Below are positions 34,942 through 46,383 of a stretch of DNA of 64,000 nucleotides, one piece after another; positions within the stretch are counted from its first letter, which is position 1; each line of letters begins with the position of its first letter. This DNA is from Microthyrium microscopicum (taxonomy: Eukaryota; Ascomycota; Dothideomycetes; Microthyriales; Microthyriaceae), in assembly GCA_010405405.1 (NCBI GenBank), contig MU004230.1, positions 1,819,744-1,883,743 of the forward strand, given 5' to 3'. Position numbers and translations under genes: made by a program. Below the pieces are notes generated by a model. That model worked only from the letters and a program-made list of their open reading frames with translations, had not been told where the DNA came from and ran no database searches.

Positions 34942-37087
34942 ATGGAGACAGAAAAAGCATACATCTACCAACCAACCGGCACCAAACGCCGCCGTCTAAC
35001 CACAAACCCCCTCAACGCGTCCACCCGCCCTGCCCGCTCTGCCATCCACACGCGCCTCTGGACATCCCAACACGCCCGTCTATCCACCGTCCTTTCACGC
35101 GCCAACGACGCATTTGTAGAGCGCGTTAATGCGTTTTTGAAGGATGGGCCGGCTGTGCTGACGGCGGGCGTTAGGAGCTTGAAGGCGGGGTATGTGCTTG
35201 CTGGACCGGAGGGGGCTGGGCATGCGGAGTTATTTGCGCGTCTAGGCGGGGATGTGGAGGGGATGGTAAGGGTGGTGTGTTTGGTGCCGGCGGAGGGGGC
35301 GTCGTTGAGGGGATTGGTGAGGGCGTTTGTGAGGAAGGTTATGGGTGGTGAGGGCGTGGATTTGGCGAGTGTGTTGGAGTGGGTTTGGGAGGAGAAGGTG
35401 GGTGTTTTGGCGGTGGGGGTTGTTGATAGTGAGGCGTTTGGGTCGGGGGTTTTGGTGGAGTTTTTGGATCTGTTGTGGTATGTTTTTCATTTCTATCGTC
35501 TTGTGTTTTTTGAGGGTGTACGTATGCTGATTTGCTGGTAGTTCGTGGTCTGATCGCATTCCGTTGGTGGTGTTGTTTGGGGTTGCGACGTCGATTGAGA
35601 TTTTCCAGGATCGGTTGCCTAGGACGACGTTGAGAGCGCTCAGTTCGACGCAATTTGATGTCGTGCAAAGTAAGGTGTTGCTTGAGCAGTTGTTTGAGTC
35701 GACTGTGGCGGAGAGTGAGTTTTGGGTTGGACCGACGTTGGCGGGCGTGCTGTTGGAGAGACAGCAGAAGCATATTCAAAGTCCTGATGATTTTGTCAAC
35801 GCGGTGCAGGTAAGCTTTGAGATTCAGAGGAGAAGACTAAGCTAATGCTGCTATAGTATGCGTATATGTGCCATTTCTTCAGCAACCCGTTGAGTATCTT
35901 CTTGGGGACAGAGGAGGAGATCAAAAAGGTCAAGTCCAACAGTCTGTTCGAAGCACTGCGTTGTACAGAGTCATTTCAGCAGTGAGTTGTTTTGTGTGTG
36001 TCCAGGCTGAGTACTGCTAATCAGTGTACAGAAAGATATCCGAATTAGCCGATGACCCACTAACTTTGAACGAAGCCAAGCAATTGCTAAAATCGGACGA
36101 CGACTTGGTTGACCACGTAGTCGACGAAATTGCGCGCAGCAGAGCATCGTTGGTACAACTTACTACGTCGATAAAACTCCTACGAGCTGCACGAAAGCAG
36201 TTTACGAATATAGCAGACATTTCTTTCTCAACTCTGTATCTCCAAGGATTCGGTGGCGACTTGAAAGACTCTGCGCTATTGAGAGAGTTCTTTCTAAACC
36301 TTAAGAAGGCACCGTCCAACATGCTCAGCCGAATCATGTCAATTATTACACCTTTTGTGCCCGCTGCTGATCTGGACCAGCTGGCCGAAATACAAATGCA
36401 GCTGGCAGAGTTGATTCAGAGAGTCGGTGCTAAGGATCCGCTCAAGAGTCAGTACGATGTGAAGAACGATACATTACGAACAACAGTCGTTGCGCAAAAG
36501 GTGGAGCTCAGTCGAAACAAGGCCAGAATATCAGAAGATGATGCTGCTTACTCCAAAATTCTGGATACGTTCCATGATTGGTTGACAGATCTCTTTAACG
36601 ACACGTTGGTTTGCATGGAGGACATCCCCTATCGAGAAATCCTCATATATGACGGCCGTGGGCCCGACAAAGCGGTGTTTACACCTCGACATCGTTACGT
36701 GATCGAAAGAGCTCTATCATCTCCACATGACTATTTGAATTGCGAGTGTTGCAAGTCAACGGCACGAGATGAGAAAGGCGACGTCGGGCTTTCAAAGACA
36801 CAACCTTCTACAGCGCTGTTGTATCAGCTGTATCTCGAATCTGGCGCATCAATCAATGTTGCCGATCTCTGGACAGCCTTCAACGCTATTATGAGCGAGG
36901 ACGAAGAAGAGGAGGCTGAAAAGAGAAACATGTAAGTCGATCGGCCTTTTCTATTTGTCCGTATGCTTATACCAGTCCCAGGTACCTATTTCAAACAGCA
37001 TTAGCCGAGCTGAAATATCTCGGCCTTGTACGAAGCACCAAGAAGAAAGCCGACCACATCCTCAAAGTATCCTGGAAAGGCCTATAG
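34942..37087 (+). CDS. ORC3: Origin recognition complex subunit 3
   Basis: A subunit of the six-protein complex that marks replication origins and loads the MCM helicase. Exons are 34942-35477, 35542-35809, 35857-35981, 36032-36931 and 36982-37087; introns are 64, 47, 50, 50 and phases close, giving 644 aa. The N-terminal AAA-like domain has a degenerate P-loop (LAGPEGAGHAE), as expected since Orc3 does not hydrolyse ATP. Family motifs include IPLVVLFGVATS and YAYMCHFFSNPLSIF. The C-terminal winged helix ends ALAELKYLGLVRSTKKKADHILKVSW. A predicted acidic loop (SEDEEEEAEK) precedes it. The coding strand switches from C-rich to G-rich near 35100. Confidence 0.92.
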
Positions 37088-37144
37088 AATTGAGTGGATA
37101 TACATTGCATTAGCATACGTTTACAGCATTATATCAAACATCAT

Positions 37145-37761
37145 TCATGTTTTCTTCGATGGCGCCGTATCACATATTGTGCCACAATTCTTGCACGTCC
37201 GCGCCTCCTTATCTTCTTTGAAGGAGTTGACGGCTTCTTTCAGCTGTGTCCCAAGATCCACACAATGGAATGCCGCCTCATGCACCAGCTCCTTACAATT
37301 CTGGCAATACCACCGCAACCGATCAATGCTCTCTGCCGGCCGAATCTGCTCTATCACTACGCCCACCGTGTTGGCGAATCGCACAGGGTTGTGCGGTACA
37401 TTTGGTGGTAGGAGAAACATATCGCCTTCTCGAATTGGTACATCACGGAAAGCTGAGGTGTCTGGATCGACTATTTTGAGCAGCATGTCGCCTTGGAATT
37501 GGTAGAACCATTCCGGTGTTTCGTTGACATGGTAGTCGGTGCGCTCATTGGGACCACCGACTATCTACGAGACGTTAGTGGCGACCAGAAATGACACATG
37601 GTTCATAAATACCATAACTGTCATATCTTTGTTGGTGACCAAGTGGTTGTTGATGGGCGGTTTTAGGAGGTGGCGGTTTTCTTGCAGCCTGAAGACATTA
37701 GAACATTAGAAAGAGTACAATCATGCTAGAAATACCATTTTGGGATATTCAGAGGTGGCAT
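37145..37761 (-). CDS. BNA1: 3-hydroxyanthranilate 3,4-dioxygenase
   Basis: Opens the ring of 3-hydroxyanthranilate, leading to quinolinate in de novo NAD synthesis from tryptophan (kynurenine pathway); cytosolic, Fe(II)-dependent. Exons are 37761-37736, 37688-37613 and 37564-37145; introns are 47 and 48 nt, giving 173 aa, the family length. The first exon codes only eight residues plus part of a Trp codon (MPPLNIPKW). Cupin motifs: [20 protein letters not shown] supplies the metal-binding His and Glu, and [11 protein letters not shown] the second His. A C-terminal CxxC pair (WYCQNCKE and ARTCKNCGT) forms the rubredoxin-like metal site seen in bacterial and fungal enzymes. It is divergent from the copper transporter gene. 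Confidence 0.96.
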
Positions 37762-38195
37762 TATTCCAGGTGAAGCGGACTGTCGCCGCGATGTTGAACT
37801 ATATGACCTCAATATGGGGGTGGCATTCTTTGGTAGTATGGACGGCAGCCGGAGAGCCGCTCGTCTTGTAATCATCTTGGTTCGAGGTTATATAAGAAAC
37901 TCCCTCAGCAAAATAAAAGGTATCCGGTCTAACTTTTTCCTCTGCCTAAGAATCCGAAATCCTTACCATGAAAGACTAAAGCTAACGATATTCTGATGGA
38001 AGCAAGATCAATGCTCATTTTAGGCGCGCTCTTAAAATTCGCCATACCTTACATATGCAGGTCTCAGATGCAGCAGCTGTCAACCCCAGAAACTAACTCA
38101 AACACACGCATCCCATCACACCATCCACATCTCCTCGTTCCTCCTATCTAATCCTACCCTTTTCACACTCATTCAAACTTTCCAACACCAGAAAT
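37762..38195. other. Divergent promoter region BNA1 / copper transporter
   Basis: Shared upstream region of about 430 bp. The last ~100 bases before the transporter are C/T/A-rich. No gene is seen. Confidence 0.5.
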
Positions 38196-38969
38196 ATGGA
38201 TCACCCCGCTCACCACATGGATATGGACCACGGCAAAATGCCAATGCCAGGCGGCCACAAGTGCAGCATGAGCGTTCAAAATCCCCCCTTCCTGCAACTT
38301 CATGCGCCATAGTAACAGCTAGCTAGATGCTTTTCACCTGGTCTACGCAAGACCTCTGTATCGTCTTCCGCTCCTGGCACGTCAGCAACACCTTCACACT
38401 TATTCTCTCGTTGCTGCTCATCGTCGCGTTATGCGCTGGATACGAGGCAGTGCGCGAAGTGACTCGGCGGTACGAAGCGTCATGCGCGGTCAAGAATGAG
38501 AGACTTCCTAGTAAGTTTCCCAGTTCTCAGCTCATATCCACGATACGATACAATACGGCGGTTACAATAATGCGTGTGGAGAGTGGTGGCTGTGATGGGG
38601 TTGATGTGTTTGCTTTTCTCCCTTTGCAATTGGTTTGGGACATATAACTAAGCCTGGTCAAGGCGACGATGATCAATTCAACGAATCGAGCTCATTGTTG
38701 GCGGTAGGAAGTGCGCGGCCACAAGCGGAGCGGACGAGCGAGATTGTCAAGGCGGCGCTGTATGCTGTGCAGGTGTTTTACTCCTTTTTCATCATGTGAG
38801 TACCTCCTACTATCTGCTATTCGTGACGGAGACTGATAGGAGAGATTCAGGCTATTGTTCATGACGTATAATGGCTATATCATGTTGGCAGTGGCCGTTG
38901 GTGCGTTTATAGGTCACTTAGCGTTTGGTGCCAAAACGCCGGCCACCAAGAGTGCTGCATGTCATTAGC
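38196..38969 (+). CDS. Ctr-family copper transporter
   Basis: A small trimeric copper(I) channel of the Ctr family. Exons are 38196-38273, 38327-38510, 38663-38795 and 38852-38969; total 170 aa with closed phases. The first donor (GTTCAA) is weak but gives the exact family sequence CSMSMLFTW at the junction. The N terminus is Met/His-rich (HHMDMDHGKMPMPGG), a copper-binding ectodomain. Three helices are visible: around TLILSLLLIVALCAGYEAV, then FYSFFIMLLFMTYNGYIMLAV with the Met-containing selectivity stretch, and a GAFIG GxxxG motif in the last helix. The short N terminus resembles vacuolar Ctr2 more than plasma-membrane Ctr1, but location is an inference. Confidence 0.92.
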
Positions 38970-39161
38970 GTATTAGGGAATGGCGTTGAACGATATATGT
39001 GATGGAGTATTCATGAAAGGGCAGACAGGCTTTGACATGGTGGGAATGGACTGGATGCCCGTGTGAAGTGATACGAATTGCGCTTCATTTCTAAATACAG
39101 CTTCTGGGACAATCAAATATAGTACAACCTCTCAATCTTTTCGCCATATAGCGCTTTGCTC

Positions 39162-42100
39162 CTAATCTTCCATCTCAACGTCGCCATCCTCATCTTCCTC
39201 TTCCTCTTCTTCGTCGTCGTCATCCTCCCCTTCGGCAACGTTGACCTTGAACGTCTGAACCTGATCCACACCCACGTAGCTATCACTCATCAAATACAGA
39301 GTGAGCTCTTGCTCGCCAGCCGTGGGTACCACATATTCGAGCTTTGTTTGCAGCTTGCGTCCAATCATGACCCGCTTGAGCGCACACAGAGCTTTAGTCG
39401 TCTCATTGCCAACCACCAGCCACCAATTCTCCGACTTTTCTAGAGGGTAGAACGGCGCATGTACGGTCGTGTTGAGCTCCTCATCTTCTTCAAGCTGGCG
39501 CTCGATCGTCACATTGAGGTAAGACGGAGCATTAGCCACCACATCATCCGGATCCACGACCTTGAAATCAATTTCAATATTGGGATAGCGGTTGTTGGTG
39601 AATTCGGCTGCGTCTGTAAGTTGGCGATTCGACAGACCAAGGGATTTGACAAGCTTGGCATAATCTTTGTTCTCGTCAGGGTCCATGGATTCCATGAACT
39701 GCATAATGTCCTCAATGCCAGCGTCAGTGGCTGCTTTGACAACGCGTTCGTCAAAGTGTGGAATCTGCTTGAGCGGGCTGTCACGATCCCACATAGCCTG
39801 GACTACCATTTGCAGCACCTCCATGGGGAGTGTGGCATTCAAGTATCCTTCAGACGATAGCACGTCGACACAGGCAGAAAGCAGCGGAAGCATCTTGCGT
39901 AATAGTGTCTCTTGGTCTTTGGCCAGATCGATGGGCAGAGCGAGACGTGAGAAATGTGCTTGGAGCAGTACAAAGGCTTTGAAATGCGGCGAGTCCCATT
40001 GTGGAGAGGCCATTTTAGCCGGCACGCGCTCGTAGATACGTCGAAGAACAGCATCTTCATGTCGGCGAATTTGGATGCTTTCAAACTCTGTAGCAGATGT
40101 GACAATCTCAAGTAGACCTTTTTGCCGTGTCTTGGCAGTTAGAGACATGAGGAAGGTTTGCATGGTGATAAATGAGATATCGTAGTAGGCGGCAATCATG
40201 CAAGGGTTGAGTGGTGTGATGCTGTCGTCTTCTTCGTCAAGTTCAATGATCTTGGCCTCGACAAGTTCTTTGAGCGTCGACTCTACAAGGTCTGACAAGA
40301 AACCGCTCAGTCCCTCGTGAGAAGTATCGACCAAACCATAGAAACTAGGGTTGGCGAGAAGACGGCGGTAGAAGTATGTGTAGGTGACCCAATCCATGGC
40401 TTCTTGCGTTGACTCGATGACCTTGGTGCTTATTTCTGCCACAAATGCATCGTGGAGATAAGACTGAAGCTGACTCTCCATTGGCAGCGCCTCGTTCAAG
40501 AACTTTTTGTAGTAGTCGCGCTTCACAGCTGGCACCATGAGAACACCACGACTAGTCTTGTCTTTTCCTATTCGCCCGGCTTTGCCAAACATTTGCAACA
40601 CTTCGCTAATGGGATAATCAACGTAGCGGTGTTCGCGACCTTCAAAGAATTGAGTGCCCATTACAATAACCAAGTGGGCAGTAGACTCAATCTGCCAGCA
40701 AGAGTCTCGTGATACGAGCAGAACTTGAATAGCGCCAATGTTGAACAAGTGCTGGACGGCTCGTTTGTCAAAAACATCGAGTGCTTCGTGGAAGAACCCA
40801 ATACCATGCTGCAAAGACTCCACGAGAGCACGCTCGTTGATCTTTTCTAGAATTGGCTGAAGTTGATCTAGAGAAGCATTTAGGAATCTGTCCTCATTAT
40901 CATCTGCAACACATGCAGACAAAAGATCAAGTGCTGTCTGTCGAACTTGTTTGCGGCTGGGTACGAAAACCATTGCAGGCTTGTCTGAGGACATTTGTAG
41001 AATAGCTTGATAAGTCGGTCGAGCCATGGCAAGCATTAGAGACGGATAGTGAGGTATGGTAAAAGATTGGAGGTGGAGTTCGAGAGGGATAGCGCGAATG
41101 TGTGGGCTGAAATTGTATATGGTATGCTTCGTAGCACCTATCCACTCTCCGATATCACGAGCATTGGATAGAGAAACACTCAATCCTACGATACGCATGC
41201 CGGATTCCAATTGGATCGACATTGCATGCATTCGCGAGACGCCGATTTCGTAAGTGTGTCCTGCTTGGCCCCCGACAAGATGGACATCGTCACAAATAAG
41301 CAAGCCAACTTTTTGGACGCTTTCTCGCTTCTGCCATCGTCGAGAAATAATATCCCATTGCTGCGGTGTGGCTAACACAAGATCTGCTTGATCTAGACGA
41401 CGAAGGTCGGCTGTTGTCTCGCCACTAAGCTTGACTATCTCTTTGCCGCCTCGAACCTTGCTGAGTCGTGTCTGCCAATCCTTTAAACGTGTGTCGACTT
41501 GTTCTTGCTGTGGCGCCAAATAGACTACCTTGGAGTCACCCTCCGCTTTCCAGTGCCGGAGCAACGCAAACTCGGCGCAGACAGTCTTTCCATTGCCAGT
41601 AGAAGCACCAATGAAGACGCTGTCATCCGAAGAGTATAGTGACTGAAACACTTGAGTCTGTATCTTATTGAACTTCTCCAAGTCGGGATAGAGATTGATG
41701 TATTCTTTGACCTTCAGAGCTGCCACTGGAAGCGGCTGTAGATCCAAAAGTGGAGTATGTGGAGGGAATTTCTCCGGGAGGATGAGCTTCTGAAATGATA
41801 CTGCCAATTTCGTCTCTGAATGCATCCAGCGATCAGACACAACTGTGACAAAGTAGTTTGGTGGCATGGGCTCAGTGATCGGTACTGTGAACTCCAGGAT
41901 ATGCTCATTCATCTCGTTTTCAGCATAGTTCCGCCGTAAGAGAAATTGATCGTGAAACAGGATATCCTCGCCATCACAGTCTTCTACCAGTATCCAGAAG
42001 CTCTCAGCAGTGCCATGTATCTCCACATCCCACTCGAAATTTGGTGTAATGGTGAGTTCGACGCGTAGCATAGACCGTGTGATGGGTTGGATCTGGGCCT

Positions 42101-45100
42101 GGACCTCAAGTCGCGGAAACTTAGCCACAAGACTACAAGCGGTTTTTCCTGCTTTTGGCATGCCGAGCAGTTCGCCCATTCTCGGTGGATCCAGATCAAA
42201 ATAGCTTGACCAGGGCACATCAATGCGCTCAGCCTTTTGAATAATGTCCCGTGGGCAGCTGGGAAATTGTCGCAATGGACTCATGGTAGGCCACATTCGC
42301 TTCTCAGCCATCTTGCACAGATCAAGCGTTGTCTTTGCCACCGTAGCCCATCCTTTGCGTAGTGCAATTTCGAACATTGCTCTAAGGATACGGCCAGCAG
42401 ACTGAGTGACATAGACGAGATCAGCCATCAAAGCGAGGCCTTCGAGCTTGAGTCGGGAGATGTACGCTTGAAGAAGCACGTTGATTTTGGCGTGAGGCTC
42501 TTCGATGGTTTCCTTGACAGGAACCGGAACCTTTCCAAGTAGCTTGGCGAGTTCCAGCTTTTCATCCTGTCGAACTGGGATGTATTTGAACTCCTCGCTG
42601 AGTGCAAAAATGCGGAAAAGCTCAATGGTGGTAACGGAGGGCTGAATGTGTTGATTGTATGTGAGCATGGAAGTGTGACTGATATAGTAATGTGAAGCAA
42701 CTCGACCCAATTCTGTAGACTGAAAGCGGCCTGATTGGAGGTCGTATTTGACCAAGCTACACTTTTCAAGGACAGTTGCAGCAGAATGAATGAGGTCGAC
42801 TCGCTTTTGAACCAATGCGTCGTCATCCTCATACTCGGCGCCAACGCTGTATAAACCGGGTGATCGAATCATTCTAACGTAAAGATAAGTGTATCCAAGC
42901 CACTCAACTGCTTCATCTCTAGTTCGAACATTGCCAAGGACAATCTCAGCATTAAGATTGTCCGCCAGCTTGCTCATAAATTGACTTTCGATTGGTAGTT
43001 GCTGATTGAGGAGGGAGAGGTAGTACTGAATCTCGGCTTGGGTTGTTATTATAATGCCCTCTCCGTAAGTGTCGTATTGCGGACGACCGGCACGACCAAG
43101 CATTTGGAGGACATCTTGTGGACTGAGTTCAACCCAGCTACCTTTTTCGGGTGAGTAAATCTGAGTTCCCTTGATGATGACGGTATGGGCCGGGAGATTG
43201 ACACCCCAGGCTAGGGTCGCTGTACAGACTAGAACTTGAAGAAAGCCATCGGCGAACAAGTCTTCAACAGACGTTCTATCAGCTCGAGTCATACCTGCAT
43301 GATGAATGCCAAAGCCATAAGGAATGAGATCTTTCAGGTCAGCGTTTGCAACTTGATCAGCTTCTGAACGTAAGATTTCTCGACGTCCAGCATCGCTCTT
43401 CATGATCTGTCCAATAGTATCTTCTTCAAGCATCTTGTCTCGAATGTATTTCGCAGTCTTGGCTGTTTCTTTTCGAGAGTGAACAAAGATAAGCATTTGG
43501 TTCCCTTGACCGCCAACTTGTTCGAGTACTTTGGTATAGCACACGTCGTTCATGATCTTTAACTGTTTGATAGCTTTCTTGTCTGTCACGCCAATGTATT
43601 CTTGCTTGAGCGGACAAGGTCTGAAAGAGCCATCGAAATGGAACAATCCCTTGACTGGATCAACTCGAAGGAAGCTGGCGACATCGCGATAGTTGGGAAG
43701 TGTAGCACTGAGGCCAATGAGCCGCACTGGATCACCCGTCTGTTCGGTTCTTCGGATTGTTCTGCTGACGATACTTTCTAGAACCGGGCCACGGTCGTCG
43801 TGGAGCAGATGAATTTCGTCAATACAGATCAGGCGCACCAGGTTCGTATAACTTGTATCGGTAGCTTTGCGTGTGATGACATCCCATTTTTCGGGCGTCG
43901 TAACAATCACCTGAGTTTCTGCGATCTGTGCCTTGGTGAGTTGTCTATCACCAGTCAACTCCGAAACCGTGATACCATACGGCTTGAGGCGAGCTCCAAA
44001 ATTGCCGACTTGTTCTTGAACCAAAGCCTTGAGTGGTGCGATATAAACGATTTTGAACTCATCGAGGTTGATCTCACCCGTTTCTGGATTTCGATGTTTG
44101 CCAATTTCTCTTAATATCGTCAGCATGGCGACGTTTGTTTTACCGGAGCCAGTTGGGGCACATATGAGCATATTTCCGTCATCTTTAAATGCAGATGGGT
44201 AGCACTTGGTCTGAATTCTGTTCAGCTTGGCTGATTTGCCAAATCCTATCCGCGCCCAGTCAGGGAGCTCTGACGTCGGCATGTCGCGTTCGTTGGGATC
44301 TCGTTTAGCCTTTGGAGCTGGGACATGAATTTCTTCATAGCCTTTGAAAGCTCGTTTTGTTGATCCTTGTGGTAATTTGACATTAGGATTCGTCATGAGA
44401 TGGTTGCCTTGCTCGAAAACAAGATTGTTTAGGTTGATCAGCCGCTTTGGTTGCAGAACGCCTTCCTTCATTCCGGCCTTTGCTCCATCAGTCGTATCTT
44501 CGTCTTTGGCATCTGGAATTTCGAGGTTTTTAAGGTCGAGCTTCATCTTGTTACCGCCATCTGTGTCATTCCCAGTTGCAGCTTCTCGAGTCTTCAGCTC
44601 TACAAGAATATTACGATGGCCGGCGGCGATCATTTCTCGTTCGACTGCAGTTCGCGCCGCAGTATCTTCAGCAGCACGCCGCCACTTAGTCACCCATATG
44701 ATCTTGTCGCGGTTCACGACTAGCTTGGACACAAGCTCTGGCTGTTCGTAATCGAAAACCTCCATGAGATCATTTTCAATCTCACGAAGAGACTTCTCCT
44801 CGCCATCCTCACCAAGACCAGATAGAATCTCTTCCACGTCTTGCGTCTTCTCTTGCTGAGTGTGAGGATCGTCGTAGACTCGTCCAATTTGCCGTTGTAG
44901 CCAATATGTATCTATTTCATGAACTGGAATGTGTTTTGGATCAGATTTGGTTGACTCCGTGCCATTCGAGGTAGCACCTATTATCAAACCTCCGTCCTCG
45001 TCGGTCTGCATCGCTTCTGCACCCTGATTGGCGTCATCATCATCGTCCTCCTCGTCCGGATTGGCGTCAGAGTCGTCATCATCCTCACGAACTTCGAACG

Positions 45101-45845
45101 TTTGGTTTGCATCTTCTTCGTCCTCATCTTCGTCGAAAACAACAGCCACACCTTGGCGATCATCCATCTCTTCCTCGTCCTCGCCATCACCGTCACCCAT
45201 GGCCTCATCTTCATCCTGGGCATCATAATCTGTAATCTTCTTGCCCAAATTTACCATCTCATTAAACTCCTTGGCGCCCATCGTCACGCCTAGTATATCA
45301 TCCACCTCTTTCTTGCGATCAAAGTCTTTCAACTCTTCATCTTTCAAGTACTCCAGTACAGCATCAGCAGCACTCCGTACCACCGAGCTGGGCACATCGC
45401 CTAGATGTCGCGCCACAATTATCGTAATCAGACTATATGTCTCGCGCGTCTGTGCTGTGCGTGGGCGATATTTCAGCCCCTCGACTAACAGATCTTGCTG
45501 GCTCAGTACGCCCGACTCCTTGACCTCGATGCCACGAGCCTTGGGCCGCATTGCACCATCGCCCATGCTTCCGCGCTCAATGTCGGCACCCTGCAGGCGC
45601 GCGCGCTTCTGCACTGGTGCAGCATCGCGCAGTGTCCGCCCGCCCATATCGCGAATGCTTATGCGGCCTGCGAGTGACTCGGGATCTCCAGTGTTTTCAT
45701 CGGTCCGGCGCGTTACGAATCTTCGATCTGCTTGGAGGACCAAGTTGGACATGGCAGTATATTTGAACTGGGCGAGGTTGCTGTTATTCGCCGCATTGCC
45801 GGTCGATTGGCCGCTGGCGCCGCCTGCTCCTTTGCGGTCGGCCAT
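39162..45845 (-). CDS. BRR2: U5 snRNP helicase Brr2
   Basis: The large Ski2-like RNA helicase that unwinds U4/U6 to activate the spliceosome. One uninterrupted frame of 2227 aa, close to the family norm (~2160). The N terminus contains the Brr2 plug/PWI region and a very acidic linker (about residues 200-300). Cassette 1 has Walker A APTGSGKT (Lys569), the DEIH box (CIDEIHLLHDD) and a Sec63 domain. Cassette 2 has GASTGNGKT (Lys1420) and CDDVHLV instead of DExH, the normal degenerate state of the regulatory C-terminal cassette, followed by a second Sec63 domain. The C terminus is a run of Asp and Glu ending VEMED. It is striking that this splicing factor has no intron while neighbours have many. 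Confidence 0.97.
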   Translation of the reverse strand: MADRKGAGGASGQSTGNAANNSNLAQFKYTAMSNLVLQADRRFVTRRTDENTGDPESLAGRISIRDMGGRTLRDAAPVQKRARLQGADIERGSMGDGAMRPKARGIEVKESGVLSQQDLLVEGLKYRPRTAQTRETYSLITIIVARHLGDVPSSVVRSAADAVLEYLKDEELKDFDRKKEVDDILGVTMGAKEFNEMVNLGKKITDYDAQDEDEAMGDGDGEDEEEMDDRQGVAVVFDEDEDEEDANQTFEVREDDDDSDANPDEEDDDDDANQGAEAMQTDEDGGLIIGATSNGTESTKSDPKHIPVHEIDTYWLQRQIGRVYDDPHTQQEKTQDVEEILSGLGEDGEEKSLREIENDLMEVFDYEQPELVSKLVVNRDKIIWVTKWRRAAEDTAARTAVEREMIAAGHRNILVELKTREAATGNDTDGGNKMKLDLKNLEIPDAKDEDTTDGAKAGMKEGVLQPKRLINLNNLVFEQGNHLMTNPNVKLPQGSTKRAFKGYEEIHVPAPKAKRDPNERDMPTSELPDWARIGFGKSAKLNRIQTKCYPSAFKDDGNMLICAPTGSGKTNVAMLTILREIGKHRNPETGEINLDEFKIVYIAPLKALVQEQVGNFGARLKPYGITVSELTGDRQLTKAQIAETQVIVTTPEKWDVITRKATDTSYTNLVRLICIDEIHLLHDDRGPVLESIVSRTIRRTEQTGDPVRLIGLSATLPNYRDVASFLRVDPVKGLFHFDGSFRPCPLKQEYIGVTDKKAIKQLKIMNDVCYTKVLEQVGGQGNQMLIFVHSRKETAKTAKYIRDKMLEEDTIGQIMKSDAGRREILRSEADQVANADLKDLIPYGFGIHHAGMTRADRTSVEDLFADGFLQVLVCTATLAWGVNLPAHTVIIKGTQIYSPEKGSWVELSPQDVLQMLGRAGRPQYDTYGEGIIITTQAEIQYYLSLLNQQLPIESQFMSKLADNLNAEIVLGNVRTRDEAVEWLGYTYLYVRMIRSPGLYSVGAEYEDDDALVQKRVDLIHSAATVLEKCSLVKYDLQSGRFQSTELGRVASHYYISHTSMLTYNQHIQPSVTTIELFRIFALSEEFKYIPVRQDEKLELAKLLGKVPVPVKETIEEPHAKINVLLQAYISRLKLEGLALMADLVYVTQSAGRILRAMFEIALRKGWATVAKTTLDLCKMAEKRMWPTMSPLRQFPSCPRDIIQKAERIDVPWSSYFDLDPPRMGELLGMPKAGKTACSLVAKFPRLEVQAQIQPITRSMLRVELTITPNFEWDVEIHGTAESFWILVEDCDGEDILFHDQFLLRRNYAENEMNEHILEFTVPITEPMPPNYFVTVVSDRWMHSETKLAVSFQKLILPEKFPPHTPLLDLQPLPVAALKVKEYINLYPDLEKFNKIQTQVFQSLYSSDDSVFIGASTGNGKTVCAEFALLRHWKAEGDSKVVYLAPQQEQVDTRLKDWQTRLSKVRGGKEIVKLSGETTADLRRLDQADLVLATPQQWDIISRRWQKRESVQKVGLLICDDVHLVGGQAGHTYEIGVSRMHAMSIQLESGMRIVGLSVSLSNARDIGEWIGATKHTIYNFSPHIRAIPLELHLQSFTIPHYPSLMLAMARPTYQAILQMSSDKPAMVFVPSRKQVRQTALDLLSACVADDNEDRFLNASLDQLQPILEKINERALVESLQHGIGFFHEALDVFDKRAVQHLFNIGAIQVLLVSRDSCWQIESTAHLVIVMGTQFFEGREHRYVDYPISEVLQMFGKAGRIGKDKTSRGVLMVPAVKRDYYKKFLNEALPMESQLQSYLHDAFVAEISTKVIESTQEAMDWVTYTYFYRRLLANPSFYGLVDTSHEGLSGFLSDLVESTLKELVEAKIIELDEEDDSITPLNPCMIAAYYDISFITMQTFLMSLTAKTRQKGLLEIVTSATEFESIQIRRHEDAVLRRIYERVPAKMASPQWDSPHFKAFVLLQAHFSRLALPIDLAKDQETLLRKMLPLLSACVDVLSSEGYLNATLPMEVLQMVVQAMWDRDSPLKQIPHFDERVVKAATDAGIEDIMQFMESMDPDENKDYAKLVKSLGLSNRQLTDAAEFTNNRYPNIEIDFKVVDPDDVVANAPSYLNVTIERQLEEDEELNTTVHAPFYPLEKSENWWLVVGNETTKALCALKRVMIGRKLQTKLEYVVPTAGEQELTLYLMSDSYVGVDQVQTFKVNVAEGEDDDDEEEEEEDEDGDVEMED

Positions 45846-46383
45846 GTTGTGTTATGTGAAGAAAGAGCGTATTGTGGGTGAGGAGTGGCGATTTGTGACG
45901 GTTTAAATGGAGTGAGGGCGTGAGAGGAGTGGTGTAAAAGAGATGGCGGGATGGGTTATATTTTATTTTGGTGGAGGAGAAAAGTTCAGGCTGCATAGCA
46001 TTGCCCGTGATTTTAGGCAGTCTGTGCACGGGTAGCTTGATCATCATCCAACCAATCAGCGGCTTCAGCCTCCAGTGCCATAAGGCTGACCCAATACACA
46101 GTTCAGTGGCTCTTTCTCTAGAATTGCTAAGGTAACACATTTATGCATGCAGAACAAATGCCATTTGCTTAGCATAGGACAGCAGATATTCTTGAAATGG
46201 CAGTCGACATTTCAAGGGAGCTAGTAATAGTAAAAAAGAAGAACTATAAAGTTCATACCGATACAACATGGAATCGTAACATCATCATCAAACACTTTGC
46301 GCCATACAAAACCGTCTTACAAGGGTATCATTACCAGCATCCAGCCAGCGTACTCCGGCGTCCCGCGCCCGTCCTAATCCATA
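45846..46383. other. Intergenic BRR2 promoter / BTB gene 3' end
   Basis: Upstream of BRR2 and, reading the other way, upstream of nothing: the BTB gene ends here on the same strand. No gene is seen. Confidence 0.45.

Noticed and set aside
45028-45906. Plus-strand frames of 60-221 codons inside BRR2
   Set aside because: Antisense shadows of the acidic and Arg-rich N-terminal part of BRR2.
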